Part shown: one piece after another, positions 7,380-14,676 of the stretch
How the letters are laid out: each line of letters begins with the position of its first letter
How positions within the stretch are numbered: the first letter of the stretch is position 1
NCBI GenBank assembly: GCA_964550165.1
Contig: CAZJYC010000060.1
Span: 1-15,056 of the forward strand
Direction: 5' to 3'
Origin: CAZJYC01 sp964550165
GTDB taxonomy: Bacteria > Acidobacteriota > Aminicenantia > Aminicenantales > Aminicenantaceae
Length of the DNA stretch: 15,056 nt
Position numbers and translations under genes: made by a program
Notes under the pieces: generated by a model
What the model was told of the DNA's origin: nothing
Databases searched by the model: none
The model's input: only the letters and a program-made list of their open reading frames with translations

Positions 7380-10300
7380 TCTCCCTTTAAAATCTGAGGG
7401 GCTTCGATTCCCCAGGGGGCAGCTTCTTCTTTTTTCTCACTCTTCTCCAGCTCCACGTTCAGGCAGAGACTCTGCAGCTCGCGAATCAATACGTTGACAG
7501 ATTCGGGCAGCCCTGGAGTGAAATCCAGATCCCCTTTGACTATGGCCTCATAGATTTTGGCTCTTCCTTCCACGTCATCGGACTTAGCCGTTAGAAGTTC
7601 CTGAAGGGTAAATGCGGCGCCATACGCTTCCAGCGCCCAGACCTCCATCTCTCCAAACCGCTGGCCTCCAAACTGGGCTTTTCCGCCCAATGGTTGCTGG
7701 GTAATCAGAGAATAGGGTCCGGTTGAACGGGCATGAATCTTGTCGTCAACAAGGTGGTAGAGCTTCATGATGTAGATGAAGCCGACCGTCACTTCATGGG
7801 CTAACAACTCCCCTGTGATCCCATCAAAAAGGGGAGTCTTTCCCGATCTGGGCAAACCTGCCTTTTCCAAAAGGTTCTTGATCTCCTCCTCTTGGATTCC
7901 GTCAAAGACGGGAGTGGAAATCAGAAGGCCCAGTCTTTTGGCAGCCCAGCCCAGATGGGTTTCCAAGATCTGTCCGACATTCATTCTCGAGGGGACTCCC
8001 AGGGGGTTGAGGACAATATCCACAGGAGTTCCATCGGGCAGGAAGGGCATATCTTCTTCAGGGACTATTTTGGCGATAACGCCCTTGTTCCCGTGCCGTC
8101 CGGAAATCTTATCTCCCACGGAAAGCTTTCTCTTCATGGCAATGTAAACTTTAATCGATTGAATCACTCCCGGAGCCAGCTCATCGCCTTTTTTGAGGAT
8201 GTCGACCTTTTCTTTAAATATGGATCGGAGTGCATCAATCTGGCGCTTAACTTTTTTGTCGATATCCCTGATTCTTTTATCCCGCTCTGCATTGTCTTTG
8301 AGTTTCAACCTGGAGAGTTGTTCCGGTTCAAGCTTGCTTAAAATTTTTTCATCAAGTTTCTTCCCCTTGGTCAGAACGAGATCCCCAAATTTATGGTCTT
8401 TATCGAGCGTCTCTCCTTTGATGACGCTTCTAATCTTTCTCCACTTCTCTCCTTCGAGGATGCTTATTTCGTCATCCAGGTTTCTCTTCATTTTAGCGAT
8501 TTCATCTTTCTCTATCGCTTTGGCCCGAACGCCCTTCTCAATTCCGCGTCGGGAAAAGATTTTGACATCGATGACCGTACCTTCGATTCCTGGAGAGCAG
8601 TAGAGAGAGGCATCTTTGACATCCAGAGCTTTCTCCCCGAATATCGCCTTGAGCAGCTTTTCCTCAGGAGAGAGCTGGGTTTCTCCTTTAGGAGCCACTT
8701 TTCCGACCAGAATATCTCCAGACTTCACATAGGCTCCCACCCTTACGATTCCGTTCTCATTGAGATTGCGAAGCAACTCCTCTGGAACATTGGGAATATC
8801 CCTGGTGATTTCTTCTGGTCCAAGCTTCGTATCCCTGGCTTCTATAGTCTCTTCGACAATATGGATCGAAGAGAAGATATCCTCTTTAATCAATTTTTCG
8901 CTAACGATGATGGCATCTTCGAAGTTATATCCTCTCCACGGCATAAAAGCGCAAAGAACATTCCGGCCAAGGGCGAGCTCTCCTTTATCCGTGCAGGAGC
9001 TGTCTGCAAGAATTTGACCTTTTTCGACTCTATCGCCTTTCCGAACAATCGGCCTGTGGCTCAAGCAGGTGTTCTGGTTTGTCCGTAAGAATTTTATCAG
9101 GATATAAAGGTCTGTGCCCACTTCATACTCTCTGGCATTCTCTTTCTCATCGACACGTACCAGAATCCTTTCGGCATCGACAAATTCGACAACGCCTGTA
9201 CGTTTGCAGATGATAACATCTCCAGAGCCCCTCGCGACAAAATGCTCTATGCCTGTTCCCACCAAAGGCGTCTCCGGCCTGAGCAGAGGAACAGCCTGCC
9301 TCTGCATGTTAGAACCCATCAAAGCACGGTTAGCGTCATCATGCTCCAGAAAAGGTATCAATGCCGCAGAAAGGGAGACGAGCTGTTTGGGAGAAACATC
9401 GATGTAGTTGATCTGCTCCCGAGGAATCAACTTGAAGTTGCCGGCTTGTCTGGCGCTGACCAGCTCGTTCGTAAAATATCCTTTTTCATTGACTGGGGCA
9501 TTGGCTTGAGCGATGTTGTATTTCTCTTCTTCCCAGGCTGTCAAATAAAAACAATATGGCTCGACAACCGGCAGTTGTCTGGATTTCTGCTTGTTGAGCT
9601 TATCGCTTTCCTTGAGGAGCTTATCCTTTTCAACTATTTCTCCCACTTTATAGGGGCTCACTCCAGGATGAAGAATCTTCACGTAATCAATAATCCGGCC
9701 ATTCTCGACCTTCCGGTAGGGCGTCTCGATAAAGCCAAACTCGTTCACCCGCGCAAAGCAGCTCAAAGAAGAAATAAGGCCGATGTTCGGACCCTCTGGA
9801 GTTTCAATAGGACAGATTCGGCCATAGTGAGAGGCTTGAATATCCCGCACCTCAAAACCTGCCCTTTCACGGCTTAATCCTCCTGGTCCAAGAGCGCTGA
9901 GCCTTCTCTTATGAGTCACTTCAGCCAGGGAGTTTATTTGGTCCATGAATTGAGAGAGTTGCGAACTGCCAAAAAATTCCTTCAAGGCCGCAATCACAGG
10001 CTTGGAGTTGATCAGGTCTTGGGGCATGGCTGAGGCCAGATCAGTGGCCACAGTCATTTTTTCTTTTATCGTCCTCTCCATGCGTGTCAGGCCGATTCGA
10101 AAAGCATTCTCCACCAGCTCTCCGACTGAGCGAACGCGGCGATTTCCGAGATGATCGATATCATCCAAGGTCCCTTCTCCGCGGCGGAGGCTCAACAGAT
10201 ACTTGATGACTTCAACAAAATCTAACGGGGATAAAGTTTTCTCGTCCAGAGGCTTGTCCAGCTTTAACTTGATGTTCATCTTCAAGCGGCCAATCCTGGA

Positions 10301-11662
10301 GAAATTGTACTTCTGAGGATTGAAGAACAGGTTGTGGAACAAATTGTGAGCGCTCTCGACCGTGTGGGGCTCACCAGGCCTCAGCTTTCTGTAGATATCC
10401 GCCAGGGCTTGAGCTGTATCCTTGCATAAATCCTTTTTCAACGTGTTGAGAATGAGATCATTAATCTTTTCTGCTTCAGGGAAAAACACTTCAAAAGGCT
10501 CGTCAAAAACTTTGAGCTCTTCCAGTTGAGAGACGCTGATTTCTTCCCTGGCCTTGACCAGCTTTTTGATGGCTGACACGGCATAAGCGCCTTTGAATTC
10601 TCTTTTCTCTAAAGGAATTCCTTTGATTTTGTGTTCTTTTAATTTCTGGTAAAGCTCGCTGCTGAGCTTTTCTCGGGCTTTAAGCAAGTTTTTTCTCTTG
10701 GAACCGGGATCATTCACATCTTCGTCCACGGTCTTTCCGATGAGATTCTCGCTGAGCTCCCAGTAAAGCTTACCATTTTTTGGATAGATTCTATAAGTTT
10801 TGTAGAAGAGGCGAAGAATGGACTCGTCTGAGCCAAATCCCAGGGCTCTTAAGAACACTGTGACCAGGAACTTCTTTTTTCGGTCTAAGCGGACAAAAAG
10901 AATATTTTTGCTGTCATACTCAAACTCAACCCATGCCCCTCTGTAGGGAATAATTTTGGCCACAAAAAAACCCTTAGCCTCGCCTTGTCTGAAAAAGACC
11001 CCGGGAGATCGTTGAAGCTGGCTGACGATGACTCTTTCGATGCCGTTGAAAATGAAAGTGCCCTTATCGGTCATCAATGGAATTTCGCCAAAATAGACCT
11101 CTTGCTCTTTGATGTGCTTCAACCTCTTGGCTTTGGTCGCAGGATCTTTGTCCCAGGAAATCAGCCGGACTTTTATCCTGAGTGGCACGGCATAGGTATA
11201 GCCTTTCTGGAGGCATTCCATCGACGAATACTTCATCTTCAGCCCAACCCGATCGCCGCAGTGATCGCAGAGTGGCACTTCAATTTTTTTCATCGAGCCG
11301 CAGTAAGGACAAATTTCTTTCTCTGTGAGTTCAACATCCAGAGGAAGAAGTGTTCCACAGCTGTTGCAGCGAGGCCGGGAGTTTTCGACCCCTCTCAAGC
11401 GGCCGCATTTGCACTCCCAATTGCCGATAGAATAGCTGATAAAATCCAGATGCGTGGTCTCTTTAAAATCAGAAATGGGAAAGACATCCTTGAATGCAGC
11501 TTGGAGTCCGCTATCTCTTCTTTCTTCTGGCAGAAGCTCCATTTGAAGATACTCAGCATAGGACTGTCTCTGGATAGCCAGCATGTCCGGCATAGGGAAG
11601 GCTGTCTCCATTTTAGAAAAATCAACCCTTTCCACATAGATGTTTTCACGATTTACGGTCAT
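7376..11662 (-). CDS. rpoB: DNA-directed RNA polymerase subunit beta
   Basis: RpoB, 1428 aa, the second catalytic subunit of core RNA polymerase. Clear landmarks are EIPLMTDKGTFIFNG, the rifampicin pocket starting at G565 (GSSQLSQFMDQ, HKRRLSALGPGG), ICPIETPEGPNIGL, GYNFEDAI, GDKISGRHGNKGV and the C-terminal GGKAQFGGQRFGEMEVWALE. Two insertions stand out. Residues of about 81-141 form a cysteine-rich block (C84, C86, C99, C102, C118, C121, C132, C135) between segments that are contiguous in E. coli. Residues of about 662-705 form an extra 44-aa block after the rifampicin region. A lysine-rich coiled-coil-like stretch sits before GDELAPGV, as in E. coli SI2. The ATG at 11660-11662 has GAGG 6 nt upstream. 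It lies 67 nt after rplL and overlaps rpoC by 4 nt. Confidence 0.99.
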   Translation of the reverse strand: MTVNRENIYVERVDFSKMETAFPMPDMLAIQRQSYAEYLQMELLPEERRDSGLQAAFKDVFPISDFKETTHLDFISYSIGNWECKCGRLRGVENSRPRCNSCGTLLPLDVELTEKEICPYCGSMKKIEVPLCDHCGDRVGLKMKYSSMECLQKGYTYAVPLRIKVRLISWDKDPATKAKRLKHIKEQEVYFGEIPLMTDKGTFIFNGIERVIVSQLQRSPGVFFRQGEAKGFFVAKIIPYRGAWVEFEYDSKNILFVRLDRKKKFLVTVFLRALGFGSDESILRLFYKTYRIYPKNGKLYWELSENLIGKTVDEDVNDPGSKRKNLLKAREKLSSELYQKLKEHKIKGIPLEKREFKGAYAVSAIKKLVKAREEISVSQLEELKVFDEPFEVFFPEAEKINDLILNTLKKDLCKDTAQALADIYRKLRPGEPHTVESAHNLFHNLFFNPQKYNFSRIGRLKMNIKLKLDKPLDEKTLSPLDFVEVIKYLLSLRRGEGTLDDIDHLGNRRVRSVGELVENAFRIGLTRMERTIKEKMTVATDLASAMPQDLINSKPVIAALKEFFGSSQLSQFMDQINSLAEVTHKRRLSALGPGGLSRERAGFEVRDIQASHYGRICPIETPEGPNIGLISSLSCFARVNEFGFIETPYRKVENGRIIDYVKILHPGVSPYKVGEIVEKDKLLKESDKLNKQKSRQLPVVEPYCFYLTAWEEEKYNIAQANAPVNEKGYFTNELVSARQAGNFKLIPREQINYIDVSPKQLVSLSAALIPFLEHDDANRALMGSNMQRQAVPLLRPETPLVGTGIEHFVARGSGDVIICKRTGVVEFVDAERILVRVDEKENAREYEVGTDLYILIKFLRTNQNTCLSHRPIVRKGDRVEKGQILADSSCTDKGELALGRNVLCAFMPWRGYNFEDAIIVSEKLIKEDIFSSIHIVEETIEARDTKLGPEEITRDIPNVPEELLRNLNENGIVRVGAYVKSGDILVGKVAPKGETQLSPEEKLLKAIFGEKALDVKDASLYCSPGIEGTVIDVKIFSRRGIEKGVRAKAIEKDEIAKMKRNLDDEISILEGEKWRKIRSVIKGETLDKDHKFGDLVLTKGKKLDEKILSKLEPEQLSRLKLKDNAERDKRIRDIDKKVKRQIDALRSIFKEKVDILKKGDELAPGVIQSIKVYIAMKRKLSVGDKISGRHGNKGVIAKIVPEEDMPFLPDGTPVDIVLNPLGVPSRMNVGQILETHLGWAAKRLGLLISTPVFDGIQEEEIKNLLEKAGLPRSGKTPLFDGITGELLAHEVTVGFIYIMKLYHLVDDKIHARSTGPYSLITQQPLGGKAQFGGQRFGEMEVWALEAYGAAFTLQELLTAKSDDVEGRAKIYEAIVKGDLDFTPGLPESVNVLIRELQSLCLNVELEKSEKKEEAAPWGIEAPQILKGE
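9890..9970 (-). other. rpoB: Rifampicin-resistance-determining region of rpoB
   Basis: Codons 565-591, equivalent to E. coli 507-533. The key contact residues Q513, D516, H526, R529, S531 and L533 (E. coli numbering) are all the usual ones, so no classic resistance change is seen. Isoleucine replaces N518 and serine replaces P520. The E. coli S522 position is alanine, which is common in other phyla. Confidence 0.85.
11240..11422 (-). other. rpoB: Eight-cysteine (double zinc-ribbon-like) insertion in RpoB
   Basis: Codons of about 81-141 encode an inserted module between HLDFISYSIG and KMKYSSMECLQKGYTY, which align without a gap to E. coli beta (YVSYRLG and the following EPVFDVQECQIRGVTY). It holds four cysteine pairs: CKC, CNSC, CPYC and CDHC. 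The pairing pattern suggests two consecutive zinc ribbons, C84/C86 with C99/C102 and C118/C121 with C132/C135. Cysteines and insertion are seen; zinc binding is inferred from pattern. Confidence 0.85.
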
Positions 11663-11729
11663 TGCCTTCCTCTCAAAAAAGATTTACATTGTTATCGATA
11701 AAAAAATAAATAAATTTTTCAATTTGAGC
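11663..11729 (-). promoter_or_regulatory. A+T-rich rplL-rpoB spacer with a weak hairpin
   Basis: In E. coli this gap carries an attenuator and an RNase III site that set rpoBC levels relative to the L7/L12 genes. Here AAATT-GAAA-AATTT (11712-11725) can form a weak 5-bp A-U hairpin followed by ATTTATTTTTTT. That resembles a leaky terminator, but the stem has no G-C pairs. A TATCGATA palindrome follows. I see no convincing promoter in this stretch. Any attenuator role is inference from position. Confidence 0.25.
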
Positions 11730-12176
11730 TTACTGAATCTCGATCACAGCCCCGACTGCCTCAAATTTTGCCTTTATGTCTTCAGCTTCTTCCTTGGAAG
11801 TCTTCTCTTTCAAGGGCTTAGGTGCGCCATCGACCAAATCTTTCGCTTCTTTGAGGCCAAGATTTGTCACCTCTCGCACGGTTTTGATGACGTTAATCTT
11901 CTTATCACCAACGCTCTTCAAGATAACTGTAAACTCAGTTTTTTGCTCTTCCGCCTTTGCATCCGCTTGAGGAGCAGCAGCACCTGAAGCCGCGATGGGC
12001 ATGGCGACCGAAGCGGCACTCACGCCATAGCGGTCTTCAAACTCTTTGATGTAGTCTGCCAGCTCCAAAACCGTTAAGCTATCCAAGTGCTCAAAAAACT
12101 GTTCCTTGGTTAACTTAATCTTTTCTTTTTTTTCTGTTGCAGTTTCGCTAGCTTCTTTTGCTTGTGCTTTGGGCAT
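11730..12176 (-). CDS. rplL: 50S ribosomal protein L7/L12 with N-terminal extension
   Basis: L7/L12, 148 aa, forms the multi-copy ribosomal stalk that recruits and stimulates the translation GTPases EF-Tu and EF-G. The N-terminal dimerisation domain (LTKEQFFEHLDSLTVLELADYIKEFEDRYGVSA) is followed by an Ala-rich hinge and the C-terminal factor-binding domain (FTVILKSVGDKKINVIKTVREVT, LGLKEAKDLVDGAPK). The family is usually about 120-130 aa. Here about 22 charged, Lys/Glu/Ala-rich residues (MPKAQAKEASETATEKKEKI) precede the conserved start. The ATG at 12174-12176 has GGAGG only 5 nt upstream and there is no later start before the domain, so the extension looks real. A GTG at 12191 in frame lacks a Shine-Dalgarno. 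It is 14 nt downstream of rplJ, whose product L10 anchors it to the ribosome. Confidence 0.97.
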   Translation of the reverse strand: MPKAQAKEASETATEKKEKIKLTKEQFFEHLDSLTVLELADYIKEFEDRYGVSAASVAMPIAASGAAAPQADAKAEEQKTEFTVILKSVGDKKINVIKTVREVTNLGLKEAKDLVDGAPKPLKEKTSKEEAEDIKAKFEAVGAVIEIQ

Positions 12177-12181
12177 TTTTA

Positions 12182-12186
12182 CCTCC
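12182..12186 (-). promoter_or_regulatory. Ribosome binding site fixing the extended rplL start
   Basis: GGAGG on the minus strand, 5 nt before the ATG at 12176. It is among the strongest Shine-Dalgarno sequences of the ribosomal protein genes here, in line with the several-fold excess of L7/L12 needed over L10. It supports translation of the N-terminal extension. Confidence 0.7.
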
Positions 12187-12190
12187 AACA

Positions 12191-12703
12191 CTATTTTTTT
12201 GTTTTTAATTGACTCAACAACCGACCTAAACTATTTATTGGGGCTTGCCAAGTCCTTAATAATTTTATTAATGGCACAGCCATTAAACTTCCGAGTTTTG
12301 CCAACAATTCTTCTCGAGAACTCAATGAGGCAATCTCATCGAACCTCTTCGCAGGAAAAAACTGTCCCTCAAACAGCCCCGCTTTTACCGTCAAAACCTT
12401 GTTCTGCTCTGAATAATTTTTTATAATTCGAGCCAAAGCGATCGGGTCATGAGAGGCAAAAGCAATGGCTGTCGGGCCCTCGAAATATTCTTTTAAATCT
12501 TCGGGAACGTCTTTTCCTAGAGCTCTGAGCGCAAGGCGATTCTTGATGACTTTGAAAGTGTAGGAATGCTCTCGAAAAAGCTTTCTCAGTTCTACAAACC
12601 GGGAAACAGGCATCTTTATAAAATCAACCAAATAGAATGTGCCGTTCGCCTTGAAGGCTTCACTCAGTTCTTTGACCAGCTTCTCTTTCTGTGTTCTTAT
12701 CAC
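12191..12703 (-). CDS. rplJ: 50S ribosomal protein L10
   Basis: L10, 170 aa, binds 23S rRNA at the base of the stalk and holds L7/L12 dimers on its C-terminal helix. The N-terminal domain shows KEKLVKELSEAFKANGTFYLVDF, the KVIKNRLALRAL block and EGPTAIAF; the C-terminal part (SLMAVPLIKLLRTWQAPINSL) leads into the helix that carries L7/L12. The start is GTG at 12701-12703 with AGGAG 6 nt upstream. It begins 9 nt after rplA, so the long rplA-rplJ leader that L10-L7/L12 uses for autogenous control in many bacteria is missing from its usual place. The gene ends in a Lys-rich tail and a TAG stop, 14 nt before rplL. Confidence 0.98.
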   Translation of the reverse strand: MIRTQKEKLVKELSEAFKANGTFYLVDFIKMPVSRFVELRKLFREHSYTFKVIKNRLALRALGKDVPEDLKEYFEGPTAIAFASHDPIALARIIKNYSEQNKVLTVKAGLFEGQFFPAKRFDEIASLSSREELLAKLGSLMAVPLIKLLRTWQAPINSLGRLLSQLKTKK

Positions 12704-12712
12704 TTTTCTCTC

Positions 12713-13405
12713 CTATATCTCTAAAACGGCCTCAGAAAGCTTGAGGGATGGTCCCATGGTGGATGAGATATGAATGCTTCTGACATATTTTCCTTTTGCT
12801 CCAGGGGGTTTTGCCTGGATAACCGCCTGGATAAAGACTTTGATATTGTCCTTAAGCTTATCTTCCGCAAACGACACCCTGCCCACAGGAGAGTGAATGA
12901 TTGCTGTCTTGTCCACTCTGAATTCGATGCGGCCTGACTTGATCTCTTCGACGGCTTTCTTGATATCAAAAGTCACGGTTCCAGCCTTGGGATTGGGCAT
13001 GAGACCTTTTGTCCCGAGGATACGACCCAGTTTGCCGACATTCCTCATCACATCCGGAGTCGCAACAACGGCATCAAAATCAATCCAGCCGGCAGCGATC
13101 TTCTCAATAATCTCTTCCCCTCCGAAATATTCCGCTCCGGCCTGCTCCGCCTCTTTTATCTTTTCTCCAGAAGCGATCACGCAGATCTTCTTGGTTTTTC
13201 CCGTTCCATGGGGAAGAACAACCGTCCCTCGGACCATCTGATCGGAATGTTTCGGGTCCACTCCCAAGCGGAGAGCGATATCCACAGACTCATCGAACTT
13301 AGTGAAGCTGAGTTTTTTAACAAGACTCACGGCTTCTTCCAACGAAAACTCCTCTTTGTCTTTGAGTTCTCTGGCTTTAGCGTATTTTTTGCTTCTTTTA
13401 GCCAC
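12713..13405 (-). CDS. rplA: 50S ribosomal protein L1
   Basis: L1, 230 aa, forms the mobile L1 stalk at the E site that helps release deacylated tRNA; it also represses its own operon in E. coli. Seen are the N-terminal SLEEAVSLVKKL and FDESVDIALRLGVDPKHSDQMVRG, the central GLMPNPKAGTVT motif and the C-terminal PVGRVSFAEDKLKDN block. The start is GTG at 13403-13405 (reading M-AKRSKKYAKA), with GGAG 7 nt upstream. It overlaps the end of rplK by 8 nt (GTGGCTAA contains both the start and the rplK stop), implying translational coupling of L11 and L1. An upstream in-frame extension to 13447 runs inside rplK and is not expected to be translated. No L1-type leader is visible before rplK. Confidence 0.98.
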   Translation of the reverse strand: MAKRSKKYAKARELKDKEEFSLEEAVSLVKKLSFTKFDESVDIALRLGVDPKHSDQMVRGTVVLPHGTGKTKKICVIASGEKIKEAEQAGAEYFGGEEIIEKIAAGWIDFDAVVATPDVMRNVGKLGRILGTKGLMPNPKAGTVTFDIKKAVEEIKSGRIEFRVDKTAIIHSPVGRVSFAEDKLKDNIKVFIQAVIQAKPPGAKGKYVRSIHISSTMGPSLKLSEAVLEI

Positions 13406-13829
13406 TGACGATCTCCAATCCCATATTTTTGGCTGTGCCTTCAACAATTTTTTTTGCTGCCTCTAGGGTGTAAGCATTGAGATCCGACATCTTGAGTTTG
13501 GCGATCTCCTCAATCTGTTTTTCGGTCACTTTACCCACCTTCTCTTTGTTGGGCGCTCCAGACCCCTTAGCTATTCCTGCAGCCTTTTTCAAGAGGTAAG
13601 AGGCAGGAGGAGTTTTAATGACAAAATTGAACGTTCTATCTTTAAAGACGCTAATGACCACTGGAACAACAGTCCCGGGCTCCATCTTGGCTGTCTTGTC
13701 GTTGAACTGACGGACAAAGTCCATGATGTTCACGTTGTGCTGACCGAGCGCTGGGCCTACCGGAGGAGCGGGGCTTGCTTGGCCCGCGACTATCTGAAGC
13801 TTAATCGTTGCCACAAGTTCTTTGGACAT
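13398..13829 (-). CDS. rplK: 50S ribosomal protein L11
   Basis: L11, 143 aa, binds the 23S GTPase-associated centre and is needed for RelA activation and for thiopeptide binding. The N-terminal proline loop (PAPPVGPALGQ) and NVNIMDFVRQFN are present, as are the RNA-binding C-terminal blocks KTPPASYLLKKAAG and KGSGAPNKEKVGKVT. The ATG at 13827-13829 has AGGAGGA 5 nt upstream. It begins 8 nt after the nusG stop, so the Shine-Dalgarno lies right at that stop, and its own stop codon overlaps the rplA start. Its length is that of the family (about 141 aa). Confidence 0.99.
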   Translation of the reverse strand: MSKELVATIKLQIVAGQASPAPPVGPALGQHNVNIMDFVRQFNDKTAKMEPGTVVPVVISVFKDRTFNFVIKTPPASYLLKKAAGIAKGSGAPNKEKVGKVTEKQIEEIAKLKMSDLNAYTLEAAKKIVEGTAKNMGLEIVSG

Positions 13830-13837
13830 TGTTCCTC

Positions 13838-14368
13838 CTAAATCTTTTCCACCTGAAGAAACTCTAACTCAACAGGGGTAGAACGACCGAATATTGTGAC
13901 CAAGACTTTTAAAGTGTTTTTCTCATGATTGACTTCTTCGACGATCCCGTTGAAGTTAAAGAACGGCCCGTCGATGATCCGAACCGCCTCGCCTTTCTCA
14001 AAAGAATGCTTTGGCTTGGGCTTCTCAGAGGTTGTCTCCATATGCTTCACGATCTGGCTGACTTCCTCTTTGTTCAAAGGAGTAGGTCTTCTCCCTGATC
14101 CCACAAAGCCTGTCACCTTGGGGATCTCCCGAATCATATGCCAGTTCTCATCGGACATCTCCATTTCAACCAGAATGTAGCCCGGGTAAGACCTTTTCGT
14201 GGAGATAACCTTTTTGCCAGCTTTGATTTCAACAACACCTTCGGTGGGAATGATGATCTTTCCGATCTTGTTCTCGATGTTCAGCTCAATAGCCTTCTGC
14301 TGGATAGACTCCGCCACAAATTTCTCGAATCCCGAATAGGTGTGAACAACATACCAGTGTTTTTCCAT
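13838..14368 (-). CDS. nusG: Transcription termination/antitermination factor NusG
   Basis: NusG, 176 aa, binds the RNA polymerase clamp to promote elongation and links it to Rho or, through S10, to the ribosome. The N-terminal NGN domain starts KHWYVVHTYSGFEKFVAESI and includes PGYILVEMEM and VTGFVGSG. The C-terminal KOW domain (about 122-176) shows FEKGEAVRIIDGPFFNFNG and ends VELEFLQVEKI. The ATG at 14366-14368 is chosen because the family starts immediately before xKxWYV; a longer reading to 14509 runs back through secE in another frame. The gap to secE is 5 nt and there is no good Shine-Dalgarno, so reinitiation or coupling to secE translation is likely. Confidence 0.99.
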   Translation of the reverse strand: MEKHWYVVHTYSGFEKFVAESIQQKAIELNIENKIGKIIIPTEGVVEIKAGKKVISTKRSYPGYILVEMEMSDENWHMIREIPKVTGFVGSGRRPTPLNKEEVSQIVKHMETTSEKPKPKHSFEKGEAVRIIDGPFFNFNGIVEEVNHEKNTLKVLVTIFGRSTPVELEFLQVEKI

Positions 14369-14373
14369 TTTAC

Positions 14374-14586
14374 TTAGCCAAACAGGGATTTGATATGTGA
14401 GATAATCCAGGAAAAAATGATGTCCATGAAATAGAGATAAAAGCCAAAGAAAAATGTTGCCAGGAGAACAACGATCGTCGTGCTGTAGACTTCGTTTCGA
14501 GAAGGCCAAGTCACTTTTTTTATCTCAGCCCTGACCTCTTTGAGAAAGGTGAATAATCTCCGGTGCATTTTTTCCTTTTTGCTCAT
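14374..14586 (-). CDS. secE: Preprotein translocase subunit SecE
   Basis: SecE, 70 aa, the essential small subunit that clamps SecY in the inner-membrane protein-conducting channel. It is the short form with one membrane segment (about residues 36-62, TIVVLLATFFFGFYLYFMDI...). The hallmark amphipathic helix motif KEVRAEIKKVTWPSRNEV precedes it (about 16-33). The ATG at 14584-14586 has GAGG 8 nt upstream. A later ATG at 14568 (MHRRLF) is possible but has poorer spacing. A longer in-frame reading to 14706 would run into the tRNA gene and is rejected. secE next to nusG is the near-universal arrangement. Confidence 0.96.
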   Translation of the reverse strand: MSKKEKMHRRLFTFLKEVRAEIKKVTWPSRNEVYSTTIVVLLATFFFGFYLYFMDIIFSWIISHIKSLFG

Positions 14587-14598
14587 TCTCCATTCCTC

Positions 14599-14616
14599 AT
14601 TCTCGAGATTCTCGAG
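14599..14616. repeat. Tandem 9-bp repeat in the tRNA-Trp-secE spacer
   Basis: Two exact copies of CTCGAGAAT (minus strand) sit back to back just upstream of secE, followed by degenerate units GAGGAAT and GGAGAAT that supply the secE Shine-Dalgarno. CTCGAG-AAT-CTCGAG could also form a 6-bp hairpin with a tight loop. Function unknown; the surrounding 90 nt hold nothing else I can identify. Confidence 0.5.
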
Positions 14617-14676
14617 CAACTCGTTGTTTTGGCTATTGCTCTTTTCCTGGAAGCCTCTCGCACTGTATTCCTGCTC

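Noticed and set aside
10985..11701. Long open frame of 238 codons on the plus strand opposite rpoB
   Set aside because: It is a shadow of rpoB codon usage, has no recognisable domain or promoter, and is antisense to an obviously real gene. The same applies to the plus-strand frames at 8393-9088, 9242-9877 and 255-740.
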